NCBI GenBank assembly: GCA_002707685.1
Contig: PANQ01000017.1
Span: 1 to 32,278 of the forward strand
Origin: Porticoccus sp.
GTDB taxonomy: Bacteria; Pseudomonadota; Gammaproteobacteria; Pseudomonadales; Porticoccaceae
Length of the DNA: 32,278 nucleotides
Direction: 5' to 3'
Part shown: one piece after another, positions 1-8,666 of the stretch
Layout of the letters: every line of letters starts with the position of its first letter
How positions within the stretch are numbered: the first letter of the stretch is position 1
Notes under the pieces: generated by a model
What the model saw: only the letters and a program-made list of their open reading frames with translations
Told to the model about the DNA's origin: nothing
Databases searched by the model: none
Translations under genes and position numbers: made by a program

Positions 1-32
1 TTTTGTGGAACGGTACGCGCGTAAAAACCGGC

Positions 33-737
33 ATGAATAGCCAACTCCGAGCAGTGCTGTCAATGCACGACGTGATGCCCGAGACGCTCTCCCTGGTGGA
101 AGATTTCCTGGCATTCTGTAGCACTCACGCGATCCCGCCCATGACCCTGCTGGTTGTACCCGGATGCGATTGGCGTGACGAACAACTCGACCGGCTGCGG
201 GATTTGGCGGGACTCGGCCACGAACTCGCCGCGCATGGCTGGCTGCACCGTGTGGGGACGCCGCAGAGCCTTTACCACCGACTTCACTCGACCCTGTTGT
301 CGCGCAATGTCGCCGAACACCTAGCGCTCGACGGCGAAAGCATTCTGGCGCTGATGCGCCGCTCACACGCCTGGTTCGCCGAACACGATCTGCCTGCACC
401 GTCACTTTACGTGCCGCCGGCCTGGGCGCTGGGCGCAGTTGCGCGACAATCGCTGGCATCACTGGATTTCGCGCGAATTGAGGTGCTGCGCGGTGTATTG
501 GACTTGCGTACCGCTCACCTGCATCCGCTGCCACTGGTGGGATTCGAAGCCGATTCCGGGTTTCGTGCGGCGATCCTCCGGCTATGGAACAGCAGCCAAA
601 TCGGAATGGCCCGCATCTCTCGGCGAACCCTGCGCATCGGTGTTCATCCGCAGGATCTGAATCTTCGTCTCGGTGGCTCGTTGCGCGAGTTGTTGAAAGA
701 GCGCTGGCACTTTATCAGCTATGGCGACGTACTCTGA
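33..737 (+). CDS. DUF2334 polysaccharide deacetylase-like protein
   Basis: This is a 234-residue soluble protein of the DUF2334 branch of the polysaccharide deacetylase (NodB-like) superfamily. The supporting motifs are the N-terminal SMHDVMPET (residues 10-18, the family's S-x-H-D-V metal-binding strand), a central VPPAWALG, and a C-terminal GVHPQDLNLR matching the conserved HP-x-D-L. Metal-dependent deacetylation of a cell-surface glycan or lipid precursor is expected from the family; the substrate is unknown. The ATG at 33 was chosen because family members start just before the SxHDV strand; a TTG at 3 would add ten residues. In another frame bases 2-40 read as the tail FVERYARKNRHE then a stop. 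An upstream gene may therefore end here with an 8-nt overlap, which would make this the last gene of an operon. Confidence 0.8.
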   Translation: MNSQLRAVLSMHDVMPETLSLVEDFLAFCSTHAIPPMTLLVVPGCDWRDEQLDRLRDLAGLGHELAAHGWLHRVGTPQSLYHRLHSTLLSRNVAEHLALDGESILALMRRSHAWFAEHDLPAPSLYVPPAWALGAVARQSLASLDFARIEVLRGVLDLRTAHLHPLPLVGFEADSGFRAAILRLWNSSQIGMARISRRTLRIGVHPQDLNLRLGGSLRELLKERWHFISYGDVL

Positions 738-915
738 TCAGGATGGCAGGGTGGTAGCAATAACGGCGTTTTTAGAGATGGATTCATTTGACTGATGCAT
801 GAAATTTAGGGCTTTCTATGTTCTAACCGAACTCATTCACTGTATTCCCCAGAAACTGACGGGTGTGTAGTGGTTCAATAATTCTGGACCCCAACAAAAG
901 TAGTAGTATCTCCAC
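738..915. other. Intergenic stretch, no gene recognised
   Basis: Nothing coding is recognisable between the deacetylase-like gene and the iron-permease relic. The one notable segment is 866-895, which begins TGTAGTGG and contains ATTCTGGACC, resembling the terminal inverted repeat of IS3-family elements. No transposase and no matching opposite end is visible. Confidence 0.4.
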
Positions 916-1271
916 CTCTGGATGATATGGCAGGCCTATATCCAGCAACACATCAATACCCATCCGTTATCGGCGGTCTTGTCCTCGGTGTTGCTTTTCT
1001 GGTGTTACTGGCCTGGGTATTGGCCCGTTATTCAGTAAAATTGCCTATTGCCAAATTTTTGCCAATACCACCTATCTGTTGCTGGCTCTGGCGCTCATTT
1101 TGATGGGCAAAACGGTTATCGGTCCTGCAGGAAGCAGCCCTCCTTGGTATCAGTCCATTACCTGTTAGTTTCGAAATCGACTGGGTTGGCGTCCAGTGCA
1201 ACTGCCAGGAAATACTTGCGCAACTTTCTGTTCTACTGTTTTTTTTTGATGGCAACGGAGTTGAGAAATAA
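916..1271 (+). pseudogene. FTR1-family iron permease, degenerate C-terminal fragment
   Basis: This is a relic of a high-affinity iron permease (FTR1/EfeU family), an inner-membrane protein. In one frame, 963-1053 encodes a membrane helix (GGLVLGVAFLVLLAW) then RYSVKLPIAKF, which fits the FTR1 pattern of a helix followed by R-x-S-x-x-L-P-l-x-x-F-F. The reading continues one frame over as ANTTYLLLALALILMGK (1058-1115), then returns to the first frame at 1122 as VLQEAALLGISPLPV, IDWVGVQ and ILAQLSVLLFF, ending at TAA 1269-1271. These match the FTR1 LQEA and WLG-x-Y-P...LAQ C-terminal region. A T missing from the T5 run near 1053-1057 and one extra base near 1121 explain the shifts. The REGLE iron-binding helices and the whole N-terminal half are absent, so this is not a working permease. 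The left boundary is uncertain. Confidence 0.65.
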
Positions 1272-1551
1272 AGCTTCCTGTGCGACATCACGTACAAGCT
1301 ATTTTGAAAATCCAGATGTTGGCCGTTAGAAACCGGATTAACTGACAGATTTTTTAATCCATTTACTCAGATATTCACTAGTTTGCGCAATTGCGAGGAA
1401 GACTATCTGCTGTCCAAATTGGTATCGATCATCCGGTTCAGATGATCAGAGCGCGCTGGGCAGACGGGTTTTCTTATGGGTTGTTTCCCCACAGCAGCCT
1501 GCCCGGTTGCCACATCGGTCACGATTTAAGTCGTTGCGGCTTCATTTACAC
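1272..1551. other. Intergenic stretch, nothing recognised
   Basis: This 280-nt region lies between the FTR1 relic and the 3' end of the antiporter gene. Short open frames exist (for example 1391-1621, plus strand) but have no recognisable domain, no clear ribosome binding site, and run into the antiporter gene. I see no convincing terminator. Confidence 0.4.
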
Positions 1552-3384
1552 TCAGGCAGCTGTGTCGGTTGGCTTCGTTCTATCCGTTTGTGTCATGGTG
1601 GTGTCCCCTGGGCAAAAATAGATTAAGGTCCAACCAGTCGAGAACTTAAAGGGCTGTTCGCTCGAACAAATCCGTAATTTACCCTGTGGAGACAGGCTGC
1701 CAAGCAATAACCAGTCAATGCCGGATTCACCCAGCCGGCTTTCCAACTGGTCGAGATTAAAATCCTCGCTCAGGCGCGTTGACTGTATTGTCCAGCCATC
1801 GTTCAGACGTTGTTGGAGGGTATAAAAATCTGTTGGTGGCTCAAAGGCGAAATAGCCACGCTGCTGCAAGGTCAGACGTTTCTGCTCTTGGCCTGACTCC
1901 TCGTGAGGGCGTAGCTGAAAAGTGCGGTGGTGTCCGAACTGGGCGCCCTGTGCTTTGCAGACCAGCGCGTTGTAGTAATGATTGTCGGTAGCGCACAGTA
2001 GAAAACTTAAATGCTCATCATCTAACTCATGCTCGGCATGTTCGGAGAGAATCTCTCCATGGTAGACCTTGATACCATCCATGCGGATTGGTTTAAGGCG
2101 TTGATAAGATCCATCGGTGACAACCACGTCCACCTCAAGATCCTTGAGGGCCTTTGCCAGGGCCTGAGTCCAGGGAGAGGCCCCTACGATCAGCAGACCG
2201 TTTTCTTCTTTTGCTGCTAGAGACAATTTTCGCGCCAGTGGCCCGAGAGTGAGACCGTGTGCCAATACGGTCACGAAAATGATCAGAAAAACGATTGGTA
2301 GAAGCAATTCGGCGTCCTGATAGCCGGCAGCAATCAGTGCCGGTCCAAAGATGCCCGCAGTGGCTGCGGCTACGATACCTCTTGGTGCAATCCACGCCAG
2401 TAGCAGTTTGTCCTCGCCGCGCATGGGTGCACCCAGGGTCGCCAACAAGATGGACAGTGGCCGCACCAGCAACAGGATAGCCAGCACAAAGGCCATCACT
2501 CGCCAGTTCAGCAACTCCAACTGATCAATTCTGAGCTGGGAAGGGATGACAATAAACAGCACCGATACCAGTACGATGGTGAGATTTTCTTTAAAGTGAC
2601 GCAGTGGCTCACGCTCGACCAGTTTCATATTGCCGATGACCAGGCCCATCACTGTCACGGTCAGCAACCCTGCCTCATGCTGGATGAGATTGCTGGCCCA
2701 GTAAGCCGCCAGCACCAGCAACATCAGTAGCGGTGGTTTGAGATGAGGAGGAACTCCTCCACGCCGGTAGAACCAGCCTGTGAGCCATCCTCCCACGCCG
2801 CCCAACAGTGCCGCTGCGGCGATTGCCGCACCGAGCCCTGTGAGCACCTGTGACCAATCGCTCCCGGCGAGCGTGAAGTATTGAAAAGTGAGCACCGCCA
2901 GCAATACCCCCATCGGGTCGTTGACGATTCCTTCCCATTTCAACAGTGAAGCCGACTTCCCGTTGAGACGCGCCTGGCGCAGCAAAGGCAGGATCACAGT
3001 CGGACCTGTGACCACCAGAATAGCGCCAAGCACCCAGGCGACTGGCCAGCTCAATCCGGCAACAAAATGCGCGGCCAATGCACCGAAAATCCAAGCCAGC
3101 GGTGGGCCAAGAATTGTCAGGCGGCCAACACCGTGACCAACGCGTCGGATTTCGCCGAGCTTCAAATCCATGCCGCCTTCGAACAGGATAATGGCGACCC
3201 CCATACCAATAAGCTCTGTCAGTTCGGCCTGAGATAAACCCAGTTCGATGATGCCGCTCACAGGCCCCAGAACAAGGCCGGCTGTAATCAGCACAACGAT
3301 TGCTGGCAGATGGATTCGCCAGGCAATCCATTGGCTGACAAGTCCGGCGCTCAAAATAATCAGCATAAGGGTGGCAGCGTGCAT
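1552..3384 (-). CDS. CPA-type Na+/H+ antiporter (NhaP-like) with C-terminal RCK/TrkA-N domain
   Basis: This is a 610-residue inner-membrane monovalent cation/proton antiporter. Residues 1-390 form about 12 hydrophobic segments typical of the Na+/H+ exchanger fold. They include ILFEGGMDL (66-74) and EGIVNDPMGV (151-160), whose Asn-Asp pair is the ion-binding signature of electroneutral CPA1 exchangers. After about residue 395 a cytoplasmic Rossmann-like domain begins (GLLIVGASPWTQALAKAL), resembling TrkA-N/RCK modules that sense nucleotides. It probably works in Na+ or pH homeostasis, fitting a saline habitat. The ATG at 3384 is preceded by GGAG six bases upstream. It appears to be transcribed alone; the downstream region is a relic and the upstream gene has its own 264-nt spacer. 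The exact ion (Na+, K+ or Li+) cannot be told from sequence. Confidence 0.9.
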   Translation of the reverse strand: MHAATLMLIILSAGLVSQWIAWRIHLPAIVVLITAGLVLGPVSGIIELGLSQAELTELIGMGVAIILFEGGMDLKLGEIRRVGHGVGRLTILGPPLAWIFGALAAHFVAGLSWPVAWVLGAILVVTGPTVILPLLRQARLNGKSASLLKWEGIVNDPMGVLLAVLTFQYFTLAGSDWSQVLTGLGAAIAAAALLGGVGGWLTGWFYRRGGVPPHLKPPLLMLLVLAAYWASNLIQHEAGLLTVTVMGLVIGNMKLVEREPLRHFKENLTIVLVSVLFIVIPSQLRIDQLELLNWRVMAFVLAILLLVRPLSILLATLGAPMRGEDKLLLAWIAPRGIVAAATAGIFGPALIAAGYQDAELLLPIVFLIIFVTVLAHGLTLGPLARKLSLAAKEENGLLIVGASPWTQALAKALKDLEVDVVVTDGSYQRLKPIRMDGIKVYHGEILSEHAEHELDDEHLSFLLCATDNHYYNALVCKAQGAQFGHHRTFQLRPHEESGQEQKRLTLQQRGYFAFEPPTDFYTLQQRLNDGWTIQSTRLSEDFNLDQLESRLGESGIDWLLLGSLSPQGKLRICSSEQPFKFSTGWTLIYFCPGDTTMTQTDRTKPTDTAA

Positions 3385-3648
3385 TGGTGCTCCAATAAGC
3401 CATGTTGAGGCGAAAAAAACTTTTCAGTCATTAGGTTGTTTTTAAAAAATAACCAATAAAATTAGATAATTATATTTATCTGTTAAAAATGTTTCGAGAA
3501 AAATTCCAGCAACTGTCGAATGGGGTTAGAAGTAATAGTTAAACGACACATTCCGTGTGCTGCATTTGATGAAACTGAATTCATAATAATCCAGGACCGG
3601 CTGTTGAACAGCTGCAGCTGATATTGTTCCGGGACGCTGAGCGATTAA

Positions 3649-4863
3649 TTAGCGCCTGTCATGTGTGGCGATAGCTTCCAGCGTTGATGGGTTGGGATAG
3701 CCGTCCGCAACCATATTATTGGCGAGCTGGAATTCACGCAGTGCACTGCGGGTTGCGGAGCCAAGCACACCGTCAACGGGACCGGCATCATAACCGATTG
3801 CGTTCAGTGTCTCCTGGACAAGTTCAATATCAGTTTTGCGCAGGGGCTCCTGGACGTTGGTGCCATTGCGCAGTGCGCCAGCACCTGCGATGCGATCGGC
3901 CAGGTGGCCTACGGCAATAGCGTAGAGCTCGGAGCGATTCCAGCGCATGATGATATCGAAGTTATCGTAGATGAGAAATGCGGGCCCGCGGTGCCCGGCC
4001 GGCACCAGCAGCGCGGCGTCGATGTTAGTGTTGGGCAGTTTTCCGCCATCATTGAGTCTTACCCCGTGGGCTGCCCACTCGTGTAGCGGCCGACGCTGGT
4101 CGCGCTGACCGGCAAACTGAAACGGAAAGTTGTCGGGTAATTGCACTTCTCGGCCCCAGCGTAGACCAGACTGCCAGCCCAGAGCTTTCAGGTAGTTGGC
4201 ACCGGATGCCAGGGCATCGCGTTCACTGCGCCACAGATCGATCTGGCCATCACCGTCACCGTCCACGGCATAGCGCAAGTATGAAGAGGGCATGAACTGG
4301 GTATGCCCTACGGCGCCTGCCCAGGACCCCTGCATATCCGCAGATTCGAGGGATTCGCGCTGCATCAGCTGCAGGGCTGCAATAAATTCACCTGAGAAAA
4401 AATCACTGCGCCGCTGATCACAGGCCAGCGTCGCCAGTGAATCGAGTGTTGGCATGCGACCGAGGTAGCTGCCGTAATTGGTTTCCAGACCCCAAAAAGA
4501 CACGAGATACTGCGGAGGCACACCATACTGCTCCTGCAGATCCAGGAGAAACGACCTGTACTTTTCGAGCAGCGCCCGCCCGCGTTCGACACGCTCCGGA
4601 GTGACGCGCAGATCAAGGTACTCGGAAAAGGTCTGCAGGAACTCGGGTTGCTTCCGGTCAAGACTGATGACCCGCTCCTGTTGCTGCAGGCTGGGGACGA
4701 CATCCCTCAGAATGCTTTCGTTGATGCCCGCGCTGCGGGCCTGTGCCTGAAGCGACATGAGGCAAGTGGAAAACTCAGTATTTGCCGACGATGGTGCTGT
4801 GATGGCGAGTGCCCCTAAGGCGAGGATAACGACGAAGTGGCGACGTACTGCGAATGTATTCAC
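3649..4863 (-). CDS. Lytic murein transglycosylase, MltB family with PG-binding domain
   Basis: This is a 404-residue periplasmic enzyme that cleaves the MurNAc-GlcNAc bond of peptidoglycan, forming 1,6-anhydro-MurNAc. The N-terminus has a signal peptide (basic MNTFAVRRHF, hydrophobic core, predicted cut near SSA-NTE) without a clear lipobox. The SLT_2/MltB catalytic domain spans about 33-325, with the catalytic Glu127 in VSFWGLETNYG, GAVGHTQFMPSSY (183-195), and an EF-hand-like DGDGDGQIDLW (201-211) of the kind that binds Ca2+ in E. coli Slt35/MltB. A PG_binding_1 domain fills about 342-400 (D-x-GPVDGVLGSATRSALREFQ). The C-terminal wall-binding domain distinguishes this subfamily from E. coli MltB. 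It stands alone, with no operon partner. Confidence 0.93.
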   Translation of the reverse strand: MNTFAVRRHFVVILALGALAITAPSSANTEFSTCLMSLQAQARSAGINESILRDVVPSLQQQERVISLDRKQPEFLQTFSEYLDLRVTPERVERGRALLEKYRSFLLDLQEQYGVPPQYLVSFWGLETNYGSYLGRMPTLDSLATLACDQRRSDFFSGEFIAALQLMQRESLESADMQGSWAGAVGHTQFMPSSYLRYAVDGDGDGQIDLWRSERDALASGANYLKALGWQSGLRWGREVQLPDNFPFQFAGQRDQRRPLHEWAAHGVRLNDGGKLPNTNIDAALLVPAGHRGPAFLIYDNFDIIMRWNRSELYAIAVGHLADRIAGAGALRNGTNVQEPLRKTDIELVQETLNAIGYDAGPVDGVLGSATRSALREFQLANNMVADGYPNPSTLEAIATHDRR

Positions 4864-5423
4864 GTTTTGCGTCTCAGGGGGCGGTTAGGAACACATCGAT
4901 GATGATTATCCACGGGTATTGCCAGCTGTCCACGCCTGAGTGTAACTCCAGATCGGGTTGTAACCGTAGCAAAGTGAGGCATGAATAGAACCAATTGTTA
5001 TCATCTGCACTGATTTAATCCTTATTGATATACTGGAAAGCCCGGTGCACGTACGGTACCACCGCCTGAAACAGCTTAGCAAAATAAGATGTTTGCAAGG
5101 GCAGAATACCCCGCTCGGGATGCTGCACCAGTTCTAAGGGGCAACCAGCATAGATTGTACATATGGCATCGTATACAGGCGATTGACCTACAAGATTAAC
5201 TGTTTCACCAAAGACGCATGGGTCTGTTGTTGTGGCAGCAGGGAGTGTTGAAGTGTCGGGCAATTAACAACAAAGTTGCGTGTGGACCTGAACAAAAAGG
5301 CATTTATTCTTTGTCATTGTACGTTTGCCAGAATCTTCATAACCCAGTCTCGGGATTGGCCATTTTAAAAGTAGGTATTTTAAAAAATGGATAGTAAAAT
5401 CATGAGAAAACAAGGAACAGTAG
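4864..5423. other. 560-nt intergenic region, no supported gene
   Basis: This region separates the divergent lytic transglycosylase and EAL-HDOD genes and should hold both promoters, though I could not pick convincing -35/-10 pairs. An 82-codon minus-strand open frame (5015-5263) starts at a TTG directly after a stop and has no ATG, so I do not call it. The last 60 bases are AT-rich and end with AGGA about eight bases before the EAL-HDOD start. Confidence 0.4.
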
Positions 5424-6621
5424 ATGACAAATATAGTTGTCGGACGTCAGGAAATTCTTGACTCAAACATGTCAATTCACGCCTATGAGCTTTTGTTCAG
5501 AGGTCAGGATTTTGACCTGAGCAGCAAAGATGGTTCAAGCGAGGCCACCAATCAAATAATTACGGACACTATTCTTGAAATCGGACTTAATAACGTAGTT
5601 GGTAACTCAAAAGCATTTATTAATTTTACTGCCCAAAATCTGTTGGAAAAAATACCACTTTATTTACCCAAGGATCGCATCGTTATCGAGGTTCTGGAAA
5701 ATGTGGCAGTTGATTTGCGAATAATCAGCGCACTTAAAGAGCTTTCTAACGAAGGGTACACCCTTGCATTAGATGACTTCCAGATGAGTTCAGAATGGCG
5801 TCCACTTCTGGAGTTCGCCCATATTGTGAAACTCGATGTGCTGGCCAACCCACTACAGGAAACTCTGGATCTAATTCAAGAGCTCAAACCTTACAACCTG
5901 ACCATCTTGGCCGAGAAGGTTGAAACTCATGAAATGTTTGAATTATTTCGTGATGCAGGTTGTGAGCTGTTCCAGGGCTTTTTTTTTCAGTAAGCCAAAT
6001 ACTGTTAAAGGCCGGCGAGTAGGTGTTAATCAGCTTGCTGCAGTGAAGCTGTTAACACTGGTAAATGACCCTGATGTTACTTTTTCGGAGCTTGCCTCAA
6101 TCGTTTCTCAAGATGCTGGTTTAAGCTATAAATTGCTTCGTTATATTAATTCGGCGTTTTTTGGCCTGCGCAATAAAATGGAGTCCATAACACACGCTGT
6201 ATCTTATCTGGGTCTGAACGAAGTAAGACGTTGGGTTAACGTTTTGACATTAGCGACATTGTCAGGCAAGCCCGGCGCCAGTTTCCAGCAAGCGCTGATC
6301 CGGGGAAAAATGTGCGAATTGACTGCGCTTCAGTGCGGAGAACAGGCGGGAAATCTATTTCTGATAGGAATGTTGTCTTCTCTTGATAGTATGTTGGATA
6401 TCCCCTTGGCGGAAGCATTGGAGCAGATGCCAATTGGTGAGCAAATGCGACAGGCGATTCTTTTCCAGGAAGGTCCTGCTGGAGATATCCTTAATGATGT
6501 TCTCTCTTATGAACGCTGGGAATTGGCACATGAAAACTTAACCTGCCTAAGCCCGGAAGAACTTGGCAGCCTGTATTTGAAAAGTATCGAATGGGCCAAA
6601 GACGCCTTTGGTCAACTATAA
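5424..6621 (+). pseudogene. EAL-HDOD c-di-GMP signalling protein, split by +1 base in a T9 run
   Basis: This is a YuxH-type EAL-HDOD protein, about 398 residues if the frame is restored. The first frame (5424-5993, 189 residues) holds the EAL phosphodiesterase-like domain: YELLFRG (Glu22 in the EAL position), INFT (Asn67), IEVLEN (Glu89), LALDDF (Asp117-Asp118), KLD (Lys136) and LAEKVET (Glu164). Most c-di-GMP/metal ligands are therefore present. The frame stops right after LFQGFFFQ. The next frame continues with SKPN at 5989, exactly the expected junction, followed by an HDOD domain (Q-x-A-x-VKLL, IVSQDAGLSYKLLRYINSAFF, YLGLNEVRRWV) to 6621. Family members need eight T at 5979-5986 for one continuous protein; nine are present. 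Sequencing error, real inactivation or transcriptional slippage are all possible. AGGA eight bases before ATG 5424 is the ribosome binding site. Confidence 0.85.
5979..5987 (+). other. Homopolymer T9 tract at the EAL-HDOD frameshift
   Basis: Nine consecutive T lie at the EAL/HDOD junction. Removing one T joins FQGFFF to SKPN and restores the reading frame. Runs of nine A or T are documented slippage sites for bacterial RNA polymerase (mxiE of Shigella uses a nine-base run to restore frame) and are also prone to replication slippage. Confidence 0.8.
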
Positions 6622-7017
6622 ATACCGAGCAGACATATTGCTGGTTTAATATAAAAAATCAGCTGTTTTATGTGCTGATATGTGGGAACGATCATCAGGT
6701 TTTTAGCTCTCTGGTCTTGGTAGATATCCTTCGCCTCAACAACGTGTTTGTTTTCCTCGACTCGGTATGAACAGAGTTTGGAGGGTGCTTATCACCTTAA
6801 TGGCAAGGTAGAAAGGCAACAGAGTAATCCGGGCAATCTGGGGTGTTATCTCGTCTCCAAGTGAATAAATCGGGTAAATCAGCTAACTTGAATCTTCCTT
6901 ATCCTACAAATTAGACATGTTTGTGTCGGCTAATAGTAATTGAGATAATAACAAAGTACTTGTGTGCTATGCCTCAGAAGCAAGCCGCTTGTCATCAGTC
7001 AGGATCAACCCCTATTT
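6622..7017. other. Intergenic region before the diguanylate cyclase
   Basis: No gene is visible in this ~400-nt spacer. It contains a small hairpin at 6658-6679 (ATCAGC / GCTGAT, 10-nt loop) about 40 bases after the EAL-HDOD stop. It lacks a following T run, so it is a weak terminator at best. The rest presumably holds the promoter of the cyclase gene. Confidence 0.35.
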
Positions 7018-8502
7018 ATGACGGATTTAAACACCAGTAGGTTTGCCAGTCGGGCAGACCATTTTCGTGAATTTCACCGGCTCAGCTTGAGCCGATATCA
7101 TTCCTACAGCGAGCTCTACGCTGATTATCTTAAAACGGGGATGCGCTTATTCGACATGCCGACGGGTATTGTCAGTCGAATCCGCGGTGATCAATATACG
7201 ATTCTTGCTATTGAACCCGGTACCACGGGCTTGATCACCGGGGATACCCTGCCACTCGGTGAGACCTATTGCTCGGTAGTTGTCAGCAAAGACTCGACCA
7301 TGGCGGTCACCCATGCAGCAGAGGATGTTGCTTTCAATGGCCATCCGGCTTACCGACAGATGCAACTGGAGGCTTACCTTGCCACGCCTATTCACGTTAA
7401 TGGAGAAATACATGGCACCTTGAATTTCACGGCGCCAGAAGTCCGAGAGCACCCTTTTGATGAGATTGATATAGAACTCATTGAACTCATGGCCGGGCGA
7501 ATCGGTCAGGTCATTGAGCAGCATCAGGTTGATCGTGAGAGGCGGGATGCTGTCAAACGGTTGCGTGACAACATCAGGCTGTTTGAGAGTGCGTTCGAAT
7601 ATGCCCCGATCGGGATGGCTTTGGTGAGCCCTGAGGGCCGCTGGTTAAGGGTCAATCGTGCGATTACCAAAATTTTAGGTTATACGGCAACCGAATTGTT
7701 GGCTATTGACTTTCAGGCCATTACTCATCCGAATGATCTGGATACCGATTTGAAGTTTCTGTGTGAAATACTGGCGGGTGAGCGTGACACTTATCGGATG
7801 GAGAAGCGGTATTTTCATAAGGATGGGCGTGAGATTTGGGTCCTTCTGAGTGTTTCAGTGGTTCGCGACGAGCAAGACAATCCAGAGTATTTTGTTTCAC
7901 AGATTCAAGAAATCACGGCCCAGAAGCGCGCAGAAGCGGAGTTGCTCTGCCGTCAAAAAGAGTTGGAGTCAGTGAATCGAAAACTAAAGCTGTTGTCCGC
8001 TACGGACCCACTGACTCAACTTGGTAATCGACGTGCACTGGATAAGCGGATGCAGGAAGAGTTACAGCGTAGTTCGCGAACTGGTGAGCCGCTGTCGCTG
8101 GTGATCGTGGATGTTGATCACTTTAAACATTATAACGATACGTACGGTCATCCTGCGGGGGATGTGGCACTCCGGAAACTGGCTATCGCTCTCAAGCAGG
8201 TGGCTCGTATAACTGATACCGTTATACGGCTAGGCGGTGAGGAGTTCTTGCTCCTGCTGCCACATACTGATGAAGCTGGTTGTTATACCGTGGCAAAGCG
8301 CCTTTCCCGGTTAGTTAGTAAACTGGATAATCTGGAGGCAGCGATTACTGTGAGCACGGGAGGAGCGACACTGATACCCGCCATAGGAACGACACATATA
8401 CCCGAAGCAGACGCCCTGTTAAAGCAGGCCGATGATGCGTTGTACCGTGCCAAGCAAGAGGGAAGAAACCGCCATTGCCAGTCGCCATTACTGACCTGCT
8501 GA
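7018..8502 (+). CDS. GAF-PAS-GGDEF diguanylate cyclase
   Basis: This is a 494-residue cytoplasmic protein with no membrane segment. A GAF domain spans about 20-170 (FDMPTGIVSRI, LGETYCSVVV, YLATPIHVNG, GTLNFTA). A PAS domain with PAC follows at about 185-305 (FESAFEYAPIGMALVSPEG, EKRYFHKDGREIWVLLS). A short helical linker with QKELESVNRKLKLLSATDPLTQLGN leads into the GGDEF domain. The active site is GGEEF (406-410), so synthesis of c-di-GMP from two GTP is expected. RITD five residues upstream is an intact RxxD inhibitory site, which implies product feedback. ATG 7018 is preferred because the GAF region begins just after it; GTG 6964 would add 18 unconserved residues. It lies on the same strand as the EAL-HDOD gene, about 400 nt downstream. 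The input sensed by GAF and PAS is unknown. Confidence 0.92.
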   Translation: MTDLNTSRFASRADHFREFHRLSLSRYHSYSELYADYLKTGMRLFDMPTGIVSRIRGDQYTILAIEPGTTGLITGDTLPLGETYCSVVVSKDSTMAVTHAAEDVAFNGHPAYRQMQLEAYLATPIHVNGEIHGTLNFTAPEVREHPFDEIDIELIELMAGRIGQVIEQHQVDRERRDAVKRLRDNIRLFESAFEYAPIGMALVSPEGRWLRVNRAITKILGYTATELLAIDFQAITHPNDLDTDLKFLCEILAGERDTYRMEKRYFHKDGREIWVLLSVSVVRDEQDNPEYFVSQIQEITAQKRAEAELLCRQKELESVNRKLKLLSATDPLTQLGNRRALDKRMQEELQRSSRTGEPLSLVIVDVDHFKHYNDTYGHPAGDVALRKLAIALKQVARITDTVIRLGGEEFLLLLPHTDEAGCYTVAKRLSRLVSKLDNLEAAITVSTGGATLIPAIGTTHIPEADALLKQADDALYRAKQEGRNRHCQSPLLTC

Positions 8503-8666
8503 AGTATCTCCCCCTCAAACGCTGATTACATTCCGGTGATCTGTCGGGGACAATAAGAGATATGATATGCCGAGCTCTTGCAGATAGGCAGCGGCTCTAC
8601 TTTTGAAAGCCCGACTCGATTGTTGAAAGTGGTTTTGTTCCTAAAATTCCTAACTACACTGGCCCG

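Noticed and set aside
1391..1621. 76-codon plus-strand frame after the FTR1 relic
   Set aside because: No similarity recognised, and it runs antisense into the antiporter 3' end; treated as chance.
2675..3403. Long minus-strand frame (242 codons) inside the antiporter gene
   Set aside because: It is an out-of-frame shadow; the antiporter frame carries clear membrane helices and the Asn-Asp motif, while this one is rich in Arg, Cys and Trp with no domain.
5015..5263. 82-codon minus-strand open frame between the lytic transglycosylase and EAL-HDOD genes
   Set aside because: It opens with a TTG immediately after a stop, has no internal ATG, no ribosome binding site and no recognisable domain.
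6658..6679. Hairpin after the EAL-HDOD gene as a terminator
   Set aside because: The stem is only 6 bp with a 10-nt loop and no T run follows; noted but not called.
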